Positions 8,904 to 17,725 of a stretch of 64,000 nt of DNA are shown piece by piece (position 1 is the stretch's first letter; every line of letters starts with the position of its first letter). Location of the stretch: the NCBI GenBank assembly GCA_964515235.1, contig CAZEVO010000008.1, forward strand, positions 3,347-67,346. The letters run 5' to 3'. The position numbers and the translations under genes are program-made. This stretch comes from OPU3-GD-OMZ sp964515235 (GTDB lineage Bacteria > Pseudomonadota > Gammaproteobacteria > Methylococcales > Methylomonadaceae). The notes below the pieces were generated by a model. The model searched no databases. It saw only the letters and a program-made list of their open reading frames with translations, and was not told the origin of the DNA.

Positions 8904-9805
8904 TTCAAATCCTTATCCTTCTGATCACACAATTCTAAAAAGGCTTTCACTGCACGTGACTGAATCGCAATTTTCGGCGCTATAATATTCAAATGCCAAA
9001 GTAACCCACTAGCAGAATCTAAGCGGCGTGCAACTAAGCCTTCTCGCTCGTAACGCAAAGCCTGAGAAGAAGAAAACCCAATACCTAAACCTGCTCTTAC
9101 TGCTTCTTTAATACCTGAAACTCCCATGACCTCAATATTAACAGGAATCTCCAACTTTGCTTTGGACAAGGCTCTTTCTAAAACCTGACGCGCTCCTGAT
9201 TCCGGCTCGCGCCAAATCACTGGATAGTTAAGTAATGCATGAAGCGGGACCGAGCCAGGATAAAGCGCTACCAGCTCATGATCTTCGGGTAAAACCAGAA
9301 CAATTTCATCCTTTTGCCACGGCAATAATTGATAATTCTTAGGCAATAATTCTCGGTCTATCGGCCCCTCAATAAAACCTAAATCAAGGCTAGTTAGGTT
9401 ATTAAGGATTTCATCCGTATTACCCGTTGTCATAAACACTTGCACACCGTGATGGAGTGTCTGTAATTGCACGACGTATTTAGGTAAATAAAAACTAGCG
9501 ATCGTCATCGTTGAACCAATCCGTAATGTTCCCGCATTTATTTTCTGCAAACACCGAACAAACTCATTAGCTTCATTAAAGCTTTTCTCAAAATTGGAAG
9601 CATGTTCCAATAAATTCTCTCCCGCAGGCGTTAAAACAATACGATGTCCTTCCCGCTCATACAATGGCTCACCAACCGCTTCTTGCAATAATTTCAATTG
9701 CCCCGAAACTGCAGGCTGGCCAATATTTAACGAATGTGCTGCACGGGTAATACTACAATATTTAGCCACGGTACAAAAAGTCAGCAAATGCTGTGGATTT
9801 AACAT
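8900..9805 (-). CDS. LysR-family transcriptional regulator
   Basis: This 301-residue regulator has the N-terminal winged helix-turn-helix (LLTFCTVAKYCSITRAAHSLNIGQ..., residues about 4-60) and a periplasmic-binding-like effector domain (about 88-295) with the usual GIKEAVRAGLGIGF segment. It is the first gene of the LysR-metallohydrolase-SoxYZ run and overlaps the next gene by four bases. It faces the formate dehydrogenase operon across 181 bases. By the common LysR arrangement it may control both sides. The effector is unknown; formate or a C1 thioester would be worth testing. Confidence 0.93.
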   Translation of the reverse strand: MLNPQHLLTFCTVAKYCSITRAAHSLNIGQPAVSGQLKLLQEAVGEPLYEREGHRIVLTPAGENLLEHASNFEKSFNEANEFVRCLQKINAGTLRIGSTMTIASFYLPKYVVQLQTLHHGVQVFMTTGNTDEILNNLTSLDLGFIEGPIDRELLPKNYQLLPWQKDEIVLVLPEDHELVALYPGSVPLHALLNYPVIWREPESGARQVLERALSKAKLEIPVNIEVMGVSGIKEAVRAGLGIGFSSSQALRYEREGLVARRLDSASGLLWHLNIIAPKIAIQSRAVKAFLELCDQKDKDLK

Positions 9806-9886
9806 AAAAGCATTTCAAATAACAATAATCATCAAAAAATAAAACCGTCATCACTATATCACTTTTAATGATAGAAACGTCACAAA

Positions 9887-9949
9887 TAATGACTTGAAAG
9901 CAATAGATAATCTACTGTAAAGTTGACCAATTTCTAGCATAAGTCATTA
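9887..9949. promoter_or_regulatory. Inverted repeat, possible LysR operator in divergent region
   Basis: TAATGACTT at 9887-9895 and its exact reverse complement AAGTCATTA at 9941-9949 frame the fds promoter. LysR regulators often bind two separated sites upstream of and over the target promoter. The right arm here overlaps the predicted -10 region. Binding is an inference only. Confidence 0.35.
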
Positions 9950-9952
9950 AAT
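9923..9952 (+). promoter_or_regulatory. Predicted sigma-70 promoter of formate dehydrogenase operon
   Basis: The -35 TTGACC (9923-9928) and -10 TTAAAT (9947-9952) are separated by 18 bases. They lie 35 bases before the GTG start of the first fds gene and ahead of its ribosome site AGGGGAC (9976-9982). Confidence 0.5.
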
Positions 9953-9986
9953 TTACTAACCATTTTATAGCTATTAGGGGACCTGA

Positions 9987-11687
9987 GTGGCAACCATACA
10001 CATTGATGCAGATCAAATCGTTAAAAAAAAACGTAAAGGCCGAAAGGGTCATTCCGTTGATTTTTCGGCCCTTAGTGAAATACAAGGTCTTTTAGGAAAT
10101 GAACCTCGTCGTTCCGACTTACTCATTGAACATCTGCATAAAATTCAGGACCGTTACCATCATATTTCCGATAAACACCTAACCGCGTTAGCTCATGAAA
10201 TGAACTTATCGACCGCTGAAGTCTTTGAGGTTGCCAGTTTCTATCACCACTTTGACGTTATTAAAACCGGAGAGCAACCACCACCCCCCTTAACCGTGCG
10301 CGTTTGTGAGTCTGTTTCTTGCGAATTAGCTGATGCTAAGAGCTTGCTCTCCAGCCTCAAAAAAACACTGGGCGAGGATGTCCGCGTACAACCCGTTCCT
10401 TGTGTAGGACGTTGCCATGAGGCACCCATTGCAGTTGTCGGTCAAAATCCAATTTCCACAGCAACGGTAGAAAAAACCCTGACTGCTATTGATACTAATC
10501 AGATTAGTGCACCCATAGCTGAATATATTACCCGCAAACAATATGAACAAGAAGGCGGCTACCAAACATTACAAAGTTGCCTTGATGGCCAACGTGATCC
10601 AGAACATATTATTTCTCTCATGGAGAATTCTGGACTACGCGGCTTAGGCGGTGCAGGCTTTCCTGCCGGCAAAAAATGGCGCATAGTTAAAGGCTATACA
10701 GGCCCCAGAATGATGGCTATAAATATTGATGAAGGTGAACCCGGCACTTTTAAAGACCGTCACTATCTTGAACAAGACCCACACCGATTTCTTGAAGGCA
10801 TGTTGATTGCCGCCACTATTGTCGATTGCGCTGAAATCTATATCTATTTACGCGATGAATATGCCGGTTGCCGAGAAATTTTAACCCGTGAACTTCAGAA
10901 TTTAAAAAGCAATCCACCCTCGGCATCGCACCAACTACCTAACATACAGTTACGCCGTGGAGCGGGTGCTTATATTTGTGGCGAAGAATCTGCCATGATC
11001 GAATCCTTAGAGGGTAAACGCGGTATGCCACGTCTTCGCCCCCCTTATTTAGCTGAAGTTGGTTTATTTAACCGGCCCACTCTGGAACACAACATGGAGA
11101 CCGTTTACTGGGTTCGAGATATTATTGAAAAAGGCCCAAAATGGTTTAGCTCACACGGCCGTCATGATCGTAAAGGCTTACGCTCTTTTTCCGTCTCCGG
11201 ACGCGTCCAGAAGCCTGGCGTACATCTCGCCCCAGCTGGAATCACTATCAAAGAGCTAATTGAAGAATATTGTGGTGGTATGTTACCCGGCCAACAATTT
11301 TATGGTTACTTTCCCGGCGGTGCCTCAGGCGGTATTTTACCTGCTTCTCTGGGCGATATTCCCCTCGATTTTGATACGCTCAATCAATACGGCTGTTTTA
11401 TCGGATCCGCTGCAATCATCGTACTTTCTGACCAAGATAGCGCTAAAGACTGCGCTATTAATGCCATGAAATTCTTTGAAGAAGAGTCCTGTGGGCAATG
11501 CACACCTTGTCGCGTTGGTACGAGTAAAGCCGTTGGGCTCATGGAACAATCTCAATGGAATACTGAACTCTTAGAAGAGCTCTCATCAGTCATGTGCGAC
11601 GCTTCAATCTGTGGGCTAGGACAAGCTGCACCAAATCCATTACGTAGTATTATCAAATACTTCCCTGACGAATTAACGTCTTCATAA
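9987..11687 (+). CDS. fdsB: NAD-dependent formate dehydrogenase, fused gamma-beta (FdsG-FdsB) subunit
   Basis: This 566-residue protein passes electrons from the formate-oxidising subunit to NAD+. The first part (about 20-165) is a NuoE/FdsG-like thioredoxin-fold domain with four [2Fe-2S] ligands (Cys107, Cys112, Cys139, Cys143). The rest is NuoF/FdsB-like: the FMN/NAD region GLRGLGGAGFPAGKKW, INIDEGEPGTFKDRH, CGEESAMIESLEGKRG, and the [4Fe-4S] motif SCGQCTPCRVG with a later Cys in MCDASICG. In Rhodobacter and Cupriavidus these are two proteins; here they are one. The start is GTG after AGGGGAC. It precedes fdsA by 16 bases. Confidence 0.95.
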   Translation: MATIHIDADQIVKKKRKGRKGHSVDFSALSEIQGLLGNEPRRSDLLIEHLHKIQDRYHHISDKHLTALAHEMNLSTAEVFEVASFYHHFDVIKTGEQPPPPLTVRVCESVSCELADAKSLLSSLKKTLGEDVRVQPVPCVGRCHEAPIAVVGQNPISTATVEKTLTAIDTNQISAPIAEYITRKQYEQEGGYQTLQSCLDGQRDPEHIISLMENSGLRGLGGAGFPAGKKWRIVKGYTGPRMMAINIDEGEPGTFKDRHYLEQDPHRFLEGMLIAATIVDCAEIYIYLRDEYAGCREILTRELQNLKSNPPSASHQLPNIQLRRGAGAYICGEESAMIESLEGKRGMPRLRPPYLAEVGLFNRPTLEHNMETVYWVRDIIEKGPKWFSSHGRHDRKGLRSFSVSGRVQKPGVHLAPAGITIKELIEEYCGGMLPGQQFYGYFPGGASGGILPASLGDIPLDFDTLNQYGCFIGSAAIIVLSDQDSAKDCAINAMKFFEEESCGQCTPCRVGTSKAVGLMEQSQWNTELLEELSSVMCDASICGLGQAAPNPLRSIIKYFPDELTSS

Positions 11688-11703
11688 AATCGATATCACA
11701 ACT

Positions 11704-14475
11704 ATGGCCGCTAACCCAGAAACTACAAAAACTACCATAACCTTCTCTTTGGATGGTCATGAGATAGATGCTGCCGGCAATGAAACTATTCTCGAGGCTG
11801 CTAAAAGACACGGTAAAGAAATCCCTCACCTGTGCTACAAAGAAGGCTTAAGGGCTGATGGAAACTGCCGGGCCTGCGTGGTTGAGATCGAAGGAGAGCG
11901 TGTATTAGCACCCTCTTGCTGTAGAACCCCTACTGAAAACATGCAAGTCAAAAGCCAGAGTGAACGAGCACTGAAATCACAAAAAATGGTTCTTGAACTG
12001 TTGCTCTCAGATATGCCGGAACAAGGTACTTCCCCATACACAAAAGATTCCGAGTTAGACCTCTGGGCTAACAAGTTAGATGTCGCCAGCCCCAGATTTC
12101 CGAGCCGTACGCAACCCAAAGCAGACACCTCACACCCCGCTATGGCGGTGAACTTAGATGCTTGCATTCAATGTACCCGGTGCGTTAGGGCTTGCCGTGA
12201 AGAACAAATGAATGATGTTATTGGCTACGCTAACCGCGGCAAACATTCTGAAATTGTCTTTGATATTGGAGACCCCATGGGAGCCAGTAGCTGTGTGGCT
12301 TGCGGCGAATGTGTTCAGGCGTGTCCTACTGGCGCTCTAATGCCAGCACATAATGTTGGCCTAGAAGCAATTGACAAGACTGTTGATTCAACTTGCCCAT
12401 ATTGCGGCGTCGGTTGCTTAATCAAATACCATGTCAAAGACAATAAAATCATGTACACCGAAGGGCGAGACGGTTACACCAATCACCACCGGTTATGCGT
12501 TAAAGGTCGTTTCGGATTTAATTATATTGATAACCCTCTGCGACTCACAACCCCACTCATCCGACGTGAAGGCGTTGCTAAAAGCACCGAACTTCTGGAT
12601 CCCGATAATATTAATGACGTCTTTCGCGAAGCCAGCTGGGAAGAAGCTCTAGATTTTGCCGCCCATGGTCTTTTATCAATTCGTAACAATATCGGCAACA
12701 ATGCCTTAGCAGGACTGGGGTCAGCCAAAGGTAGTAATGAAGAAGCCTATCTTTTTCAGAAACTGATCAGAACCGGATTTGGCTCAAACAATGTCGATCA
12801 CTGCACCCGACTTTGTCATGCATCATCGGTTGTTGCCTTATTAGAATGTCTTGGCAGTGGCGCCGTTTCAAACCCAGTCTCTGATGTTAGTGATGCCGAA
12901 GTTATCATCATCATCGGATCCAACCCAACGGTCAACCACCCCGTTGGCGCTACCTTCATGAAGAATGCTAGCAAACAAGGCACAAAAATAATTTTAATCG
13001 ACCCGGCCAAAACCGATATCGCAAAATACGCATCGTATTCTTTACAGTTTAGACCTGATACCGATGTCGCCTTACTTAATGCCATGATGTATACCATTTT
13101 GGATGAACAACTCCAAGATGATGATTATATTCATAGCCACACAGAAAATTTTGAAGTCATGAACGATCATATCGCCGATTACAGCCCTGAAAAAGTGGCT
13201 CCGATCTGCGGTATTGATGCCGAAACCATTCGAGAAGTTTCCAGACTCTATGCAAAGTCAAAAGCTTCTATGATTTTATGGGGCATGGGTATTTCCCAAC
13301 ATGTCCATGGCACCGATAATGCGCGTTGCCTAATTTCACTAGCCTTAATGACTGGGCAAATAGGACGTCCGGGCACCGGCCTACACCCTCTTAGAGGTCA
13401 AAACAACGTCCAAGGCGCTTCCGATGTCGGCCTTATTCCGATGGTTTTTCCTGATTACCTCCCGGTCAGCGACCCAGAAAATCGCATCAAGTTTGAAAAA
13501 CTGTGGCAAACACCACTCAGCGCCGACGTTGGGCTCACGACCGTAGAAATGATTCATGAAATCCTCCATGGTAATGTTCACGGCATGTATGTTGAAGGTG
13601 AAAATCCAGCAATGTCTGATCCGAATCAGAACCATGCCAGAAAAGCCTTTGCAGCCCTCAATCATTTAGTTGTTCAGGATATTTTTCTTACTGAAACTGC
13701 CGGCTTCGCCGATGTTATTTTACCCGCCTCTGCTTTCTATGAAAAAAATGGGACTTTTTCCAACACTGACCGGCGCGTTCAAATGGGTCGTCAAGCGGTA
13801 ACACCACCGGGGCAAGCAAAACAAGACCTCTGGATTATTCAAGAAATAGCTAACCGCATGGGCCTAAACTGGAATTATCAAGGACCTGAAGATGTATTTA
13901 ATGAAATGCGATTAGCTATGGATAGTATTGCAGGCATGACCTGGGACCGTCTAGAGCGCGAAGACTCTCTCACCTATCCACTCCAGCAAGAAGGCGACCC
14001 CGGACAACCTATTATTTTTACCGATGGCTTTCCAACCACGACCGGCCGAGGAAAATTTGTACCCGCTCCCTACACACAAGCCGATGAACTCCCTGATGAA
14101 CACTTCCCTTTTGTTTTTATTACTGGGAGACAGCTTGAACATTGGCATACCGGTAGCATGACCCGGCATTCAGAAACTTTAAACGCTATAGAACCCGACC
14201 CTATTGCTTCACTTCATCCTGAAGACCTTGAAAAGTTAGGTATCGAGCCCGGTGCGATCATTACGTTAGAATCAAAACGGGGAAAACTGTCTGCCTATGC
14301 AAGAGCTGAAATGGGTATTCAAAAAGGGACTATTTTCATGGCTTTTTGCTACAACGAAGCCAGCGCTAATCTACTCACAAATGAAGCTCTCGACCCAGCA
14401 GCTAAAATACCTGAATTCAAATTCTGCGCAATTAAAGCCTATGCAGGTAGCCAAATAGATACTCGAATTAATTAG
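11704..14475 (+). CDS. fdsA: NAD-dependent formate dehydrogenase alpha subunit (Mo/W bis-MGD)
   Basis: This 923-residue catalytic subunit oxidises formate to CO2 in the cytoplasm. In order it has a [2Fe-2S] ferredoxin domain (Cys44, 55, 58, 72), two [4Fe-4S] motifs (CIQCTRCVRAC at 154-164, CVACGECVQAC at 197-207), a cluster motif CPYCGVGC (231-238) opening the molybdopterin domain, and HCTRLCH. In the last motif Cys371 aligns with the selenocysteine/cysteine metal ligand of FdhF. The C-terminal cofactor-binding part (EHWHTGSMTRHSETL...) is complete. The usual fdsC (FdhD-like sulfurtransferase) and fdsD genes do not follow, so maturation genes must be elsewhere. Confidence 0.96.
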   Translation: MAANPETTKTTITFSLDGHEIDAAGNETILEAAKRHGKEIPHLCYKEGLRADGNCRACVVEIEGERVLAPSCCRTPTENMQVKSQSERALKSQKMVLELLLSDMPEQGTSPYTKDSELDLWANKLDVASPRFPSRTQPKADTSHPAMAVNLDACIQCTRCVRACREEQMNDVIGYANRGKHSEIVFDIGDPMGASSCVACGECVQACPTGALMPAHNVGLEAIDKTVDSTCPYCGVGCLIKYHVKDNKIMYTEGRDGYTNHHRLCVKGRFGFNYIDNPLRLTTPLIRREGVAKSTELLDPDNINDVFREASWEEALDFAAHGLLSIRNNIGNNALAGLGSAKGSNEEAYLFQKLIRTGFGSNNVDHCTRLCHASSVVALLECLGSGAVSNPVSDVSDAEVIIIIGSNPTVNHPVGATFMKNASKQGTKIILIDPAKTDIAKYASYSLQFRPDTDVALLNAMMYTILDEQLQDDDYIHSHTENFEVMNDHIADYSPEKVAPICGIDAETIREVSRLYAKSKASMILWGMGISQHVHGTDNARCLISLALMTGQIGRPGTGLHPLRGQNNVQGASDVGLIPMVFPDYLPVSDPENRIKFEKLWQTPLSADVGLTTVEMIHEILHGNVHGMYVEGENPAMSDPNQNHARKAFAALNHLVVQDIFLTETAGFADVILPASAFYEKNGTFSNTDRRVQMGRQAVTPPGQAKQDLWIIQEIANRMGLNWNYQGPEDVFNEMRLAMDSIAGMTWDRLEREDSLTYPLQQEGDPGQPIIFTDGFPTTTGRGKFVPAPYTQADELPDEHFPFVFITGRQLEHWHTGSMTRHSETLNAIEPDPIASLHPEDLEKLGIEPGAIITLESKRGKLSAYARAEMGIQKGTIFMAFCYNEASANLLTNEALDPAAKIPEFKFCAIKAYAGSQIDTRIN

Positions 14476-14540
14476 TTTAATGAAATTTATGACATCATTT
14501 TAAAAAACAGGTCGCGTAAGTGACAGTTATCTTGTTAGGG

Positions 14541-14870
14541 CTACACGGAAAAACTTTCCCCACAGCCACATGAATCTTTCACATTTGGATTATTAAAAAC
14601 AAAGGCTTCATTAATGCCTTCTTGCCGATAATCCAACTCCAACCCTTTAATAAAGGAAAGATGCTCTTCATTTACGATAACTTTGACCCCATAACCTTCA
14701 TGAATTGAATCACTGTCTGTTAATACATCAGCGTAAGCTAAGGTATAGGCATACCCCGTACAACCAGACTCTTTGACTCCTAACTTCAATCCTAGCCCAT
14801 GACCTCGCTGCTCTAATTGCCGCTTAATCTGTATCGCTGCACGTTCAGTTAATGTAATAGAATTATTCAC
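14541..14870 (-). CDS. iscA: A-type iron-sulfur cluster carrier (IscA/SufA family)
   Basis: This 109-residue protein carries or delivers Fe-S clusters. The three ligand cysteines are present: Cys37 in ESGCTGY and Cys101/Cys103 in DSCGCGESF. The GTG start is supported by GAGAGGG a few bases upstream. It lies 105 bases after the cysteine desulfurase in the same direction, so it is probably part of the same assembly unit. IscA, SufA and ErpA cannot be separated securely by eye; the symbol follows the context. Confidence 0.88.
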   Translation of the reverse strand: MNNSITLTERAAIQIKRQLEQRGHGLGLKLGVKESGCTGYAYTLAYADVLTDSDSIHEGYGVKVIVNEEHLSFIKGLELDYRQEGINEAFVFNNPNVKDSCGCGESFSV

Positions 14871-14975
14871 AAACCCTCTCTATCAAAATCATTTTATAGT
14901 TTAAAACAAAGCTAGATTATACGTTAAATTTTACTGTTAATAATCAATGTTTTATTGGTAATAACGTCAAACCTC

Positions 14976-16097
14976 TTAGCCCTGACTTACAATCGACTTT
15001 AGTAAGATTATAAATTGATCGACATCATCTTTAGTGTTCATTTCCCCTAAACTAACCCTGACCGCACCTTTGGCCAAATACTCATTCACCCCCATAGCCA
15101 ACAAAACATGACTGGGTTCACTGCCACTGGCACAAGCTGAACCACTTGATACCGCACAACCTTTTTTATCTAACTGCATTAAAATCATCTCGCCGTCTAG
15201 TTCAGGTATAGCAAATTGTACCGTATTGGGTAATCGCTTAACTTGGTCAGAAAATAACATCACACCCGAAATATGACTGCATAATTGCTCTTCCAAATAA
15301 TCTCTTAATTGTTTTAATAACTTATCTCTTGTCATTAAGGATTGCTGCGCAATTTCAGCCGCTTTACCGAAACCAATAATACCTGCCACATTCTCTGTCC
15401 CTGCCCTAGCGCATCGCTCTTGCGATCCTCCTAACAATAACGGTGTTAATGCCCCCGAATCACGCACCACTAATGCCCCTACCCCCTTAGGTCCATAAAT
15501 TTTATGACTGGAAAGTGAAAGCATATCTACATTTAGCGCCGCTAGGTTAACCGGTATTTTGCCTAAGGCTTGGACCGCATCGCTATGTATAATTGTGGCT
15601 GAATCAATACTTTTAAGATAATTTGATAACTGGGCAATCGGCTGAATAACTCCGGTTTCATTATTTGCCATCATCACTGAAACAAAGTTTAGGTCTTTCT
15701 CGAGTCTGGATGGCGGCACCTTAAAATCAACCAAACCCTGACTGTCGACATCCAAATACTCAACCGCCAGAAGGCCCTTCAACGACAGCGCAGGGGCTAA
15801 AACTGATGGATGCTCCGTTTTAGAAATAAATAATCTTTTTACCGTAGAGTTATCTAGAAAACCTCTAATCGCCAGATTATTTGCTTCTGTACCACCACTG
15901 GTAAAAATAATCTCAGACGGTTGCGCTCCGACTAATTCTGCAACTTGATTTCGCGCTGTTTCAAGCGCACTACGAACCACTCGACCTAACCGATATAGGC
16001 TAGAGGGATTGCCATAAAAAGAGGTCATATAAGGCATCATTGCCTCTAAAACCCGTTGATCTAAAGGCGATGTCGCATTATGGTCAAAATATATCAT
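14976..16097 (-). CDS. iscS: Cysteine desulfurase, NifS/IscS class
   Basis: This 373-residue PLP enzyme takes sulfur from cysteine for Fe-S clusters and other thio-compounds. It starts with MIYFDHNATSPLD, has the PLP lysine in SSHKIYGPKGVG, and carries the catalytic cysteine in the flexible loop SGSACASGSEPSHVLLAMG. That loop is closer to the NifS type than to E. coli IscS (SGSACTSASLEP), and the protein is about 30 residues shorter than IscS. Upstream are cysE and trmJ, downstream an A-type carrier. No IscR, IscU, HscA, HscB or ferredoxin gene is adjacent, so the assignment as housekeeping IscS is tentative. Confidence 0.88.
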   Translation of the reverse strand: MIYFDHNATSPLDQRVLEAMMPYMTSFYGNPSSLYRLGRVVRSALETARNQVAELVGAQPSEIIFTSGGTEANNLAIRGFLDNSTVKRLFISKTEHPSVLAPALSLKGLLAVEYLDVDSQGLVDFKVPPSRLEKDLNFVSVMMANNETGVIQPIAQLSNYLKSIDSATIIHSDAVQALGKIPVNLAALNVDMLSLSSHKIYGPKGVGALVVRDSGALTPLLLGGSQERCARAGTENVAGIIGFGKAAEIAQQSLMTRDKLLKQLRDYLEEQLCSHISGVMLFSDQVKRLPNTVQFAIPELDGEMILMQLDKKGCAVSSGSACASGSEPSHVLLAMGVNEYLAKGAVRVSLGEMNTKDDVDQFIILLKSIVSQG

Positions 16098-16158
16098 TGG
16101 TTAGCAAACTTCTCGAAAAAAATACCAGCACTCTATCAATTAATTAAAATAATTCATT

Positions 16159-16920
16159 TCAGCTATCTCCAGAGCCATCATCAATCTCATGAACTTCTAA
16201 TTCAGGAATAGGTTCTTCTTTATATTCAATACCTGCTTGATTAAGAACCTTCTTCATACCTTCTATTTGACCATCCAGTAGATGAATATGATCCAACATT
16301 TGATTAATGGCATTAGAAACCGGGTCTGGAATGCCGTTTGTTGCCCCATAAGCATCAAAACCCATTTTATGAGCGATGGCATCACGTTTTGCACTTGGTT
16401 TCTTAGCCCGCCTCTCCACAACATAAGCCGGAATACCAACAACCGTTGCACCTTTAGGTACATCTTTCAAAACTACTGAATTAGAGCCAATCCGAGCATT
16501 CTTTCCAACCACAATCGGACCTAAGACCTTAGCACCAGCACCAATAACAACGCCATCTTTTAAACAAGGGTGTCGATTCCCTTTCTTCCAAACCGTTCCT
16601 CCTAATGTGACTCCGTGATATAAGGTACAATCATTCCCAATAATCGCCGTTTCACCGATCACCACCCCCATTCCATGATCAATAAAAAAACGCCGACCAA
16701 TTTCGGCACCTGGATGAATTTCTATACCAGTAACCCAACGCGATAAATGTGCGATAAATCGCCCGAACCACCTCATCTTCATGCGCCACAATTGGTGACT
16801 TAACCGGTGTAACAAAACCGCATGAAAACCTGGATAAGCCGTCAAAACCTCCCAAACAGACTGCGCGGCCGGATCACGGCCAAAAATACAATCAATATCT
16901 TCTTTTATTCGATTAAACAT
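16159..16920 (-). CDS. cysE: Serine O-acetyltransferase CysE
   Basis: This 253-residue enzyme makes O-acetylserine, the carbon skeleton for cysteine. The N-terminal helical part (DPAAQSVWEVLTAYPGFHAVLLHR) leads into left-handed beta-helix hexapeptide repeats with the catalytic HGMGVVIGETA and YHGVTLGG segments (near 90-115). The C-terminal tail of about 60 residues is acidic and longer than in short SrpH-like forms, and ends in IDDGSGDS. It follows trmJ by eight bases and precedes the cysteine desulfurase by 61, so cysteine synthesis is coupled to its use as sulfur donor. Confidence 0.95.
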   Translation of the reverse strand: MFNRIKEDIDCIFGRDPAAQSVWEVLTAYPGFHAVLLHRLSHQLWRMKMRWFGRFIAHLSRWVTGIEIHPGAEIGRRFFIDHGMGVVIGETAIIGNDCTLYHGVTLGGTVWKKGNRHPCLKDGVVIGAGAKVLGPIVVGKNARIGSNSVVLKDVPKGATVVGIPAYVVERRAKKPSAKRDAIAHKMGFDAYGATNGIPDPVSNAINQMLDHIHLLDGQIEGMKKVLNQAGIEYKEEPIPELEVHEIDDGSGDS

Positions 16921-16928
16921 GAAATACC

Positions 16929-17642
16929 CTACTGTTTACGGCCTTGAGTCATTCGTAAAATACCACGCAAAATATCTACCTCCCGAGTAGATAAACGACT
17001 TCGTCCATATAATCGTCGAAGCCGGCGCATCACTGAATTAGATTGACCCGACTGAATAAAATCAATCGTAGTCAGTGTCTCCTGTAGATGCTGATAAAAA
17101 CCTTCTATTTGTGAAGAAGTTGCTAATGGTTCTGACTCTGTTTCCTCAACGGGTTGCTGACTAGCTCTAGAAAACAACTCATAAGTCACAATCTGAACCG
17201 CTGCGGCTAAATTTAATGAACTAAAGTCTTTATTACAAGGAATACGAATCAAATACTGACAACAATCCAATTCCGCATTAGTCAACCCGGAATTTTCTCG
17301 ACCAAAAACCAGTGCAACTTGATTGGTTTTCGCATCCTTTAGTACTTGTTCTGCACATTGTTGAGCGACTAAGGTCGGCCAACCAATTGTCCTATCCCGC
17401 GCACTTGCTCCCATGACTACCTCACAATCTGCAACTGCTTCCGTTAATGTATTACAAATAACCGCGGATGCTAAAACATCATCAGCGCCTGAGGCACGTG
17501 CAGTTGCATCCGCACTCGGAAATATTTTCGGTTTAACTAAATACAATTGAAACAATGCCATGTTCTTCATTGCACGTGCGATTGCACCGATATTACCAGG
17601 ATGCGATGTTTCGACTAGAACGATTCTGATATTGGCTAACAA
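16929..17642 (-). CDS. trmJ: tRNA (cytidine/uridine-32-2'-O)-methyltransferase TrmJ
   Basis: A 237-residue SPOUT methyltransferase that modifies position 32 of tRNA anticodon loops. Family signs are the opening IRIVLVETSHPGNIGAIARAMKNM, the knot region ALVFGRENSGLTNAEL (near 120-135), and IPCNKDFSSLNLAAAVQIVTYEL. The start is TTG at 17642 with AAGGA about eight bases upstream. It heads the trmJ-cysE-desulfurase-iscA series, a frequent gammaproteobacterial neighbourhood of isc genes, and diverges from suhB. Confidence 0.94.
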   Translation of the reverse strand: MLANIRIVLVETSHPGNIGAIARAMKNMALFQLYLVKPKIFPSADATARASGADDVLASAVICNTLTEAVADCEVVMGASARDRTIGWPTLVAQQCAEQVLKDAKTNQVALVFGRENSGLTNAELDCCQYLIRIPCNKDFSSLNLAAAVQIVTYELFSRASQQPVEETESEPLATSSQIEGFYQHLQETLTTIDFIQSGQSNSVMRRLRRLYGRSRLSTREVDILRGILRMTQGRKQ

Positions 17643-17725
17643 GGTTAATTCCTTAAACGAAAACTATAAATTTTACCAAAATATTTGTTATCCTATACTG
17701 TTTTTATAAATATGTAATTTCTATT

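Noticed and set aside
11835..12167. Reverse open frame of 110 codons inside fdsA
   Set aside because: It lies across the iron-sulfur motifs of fdsA on the other strand, so it is a by-product of that coding sequence.
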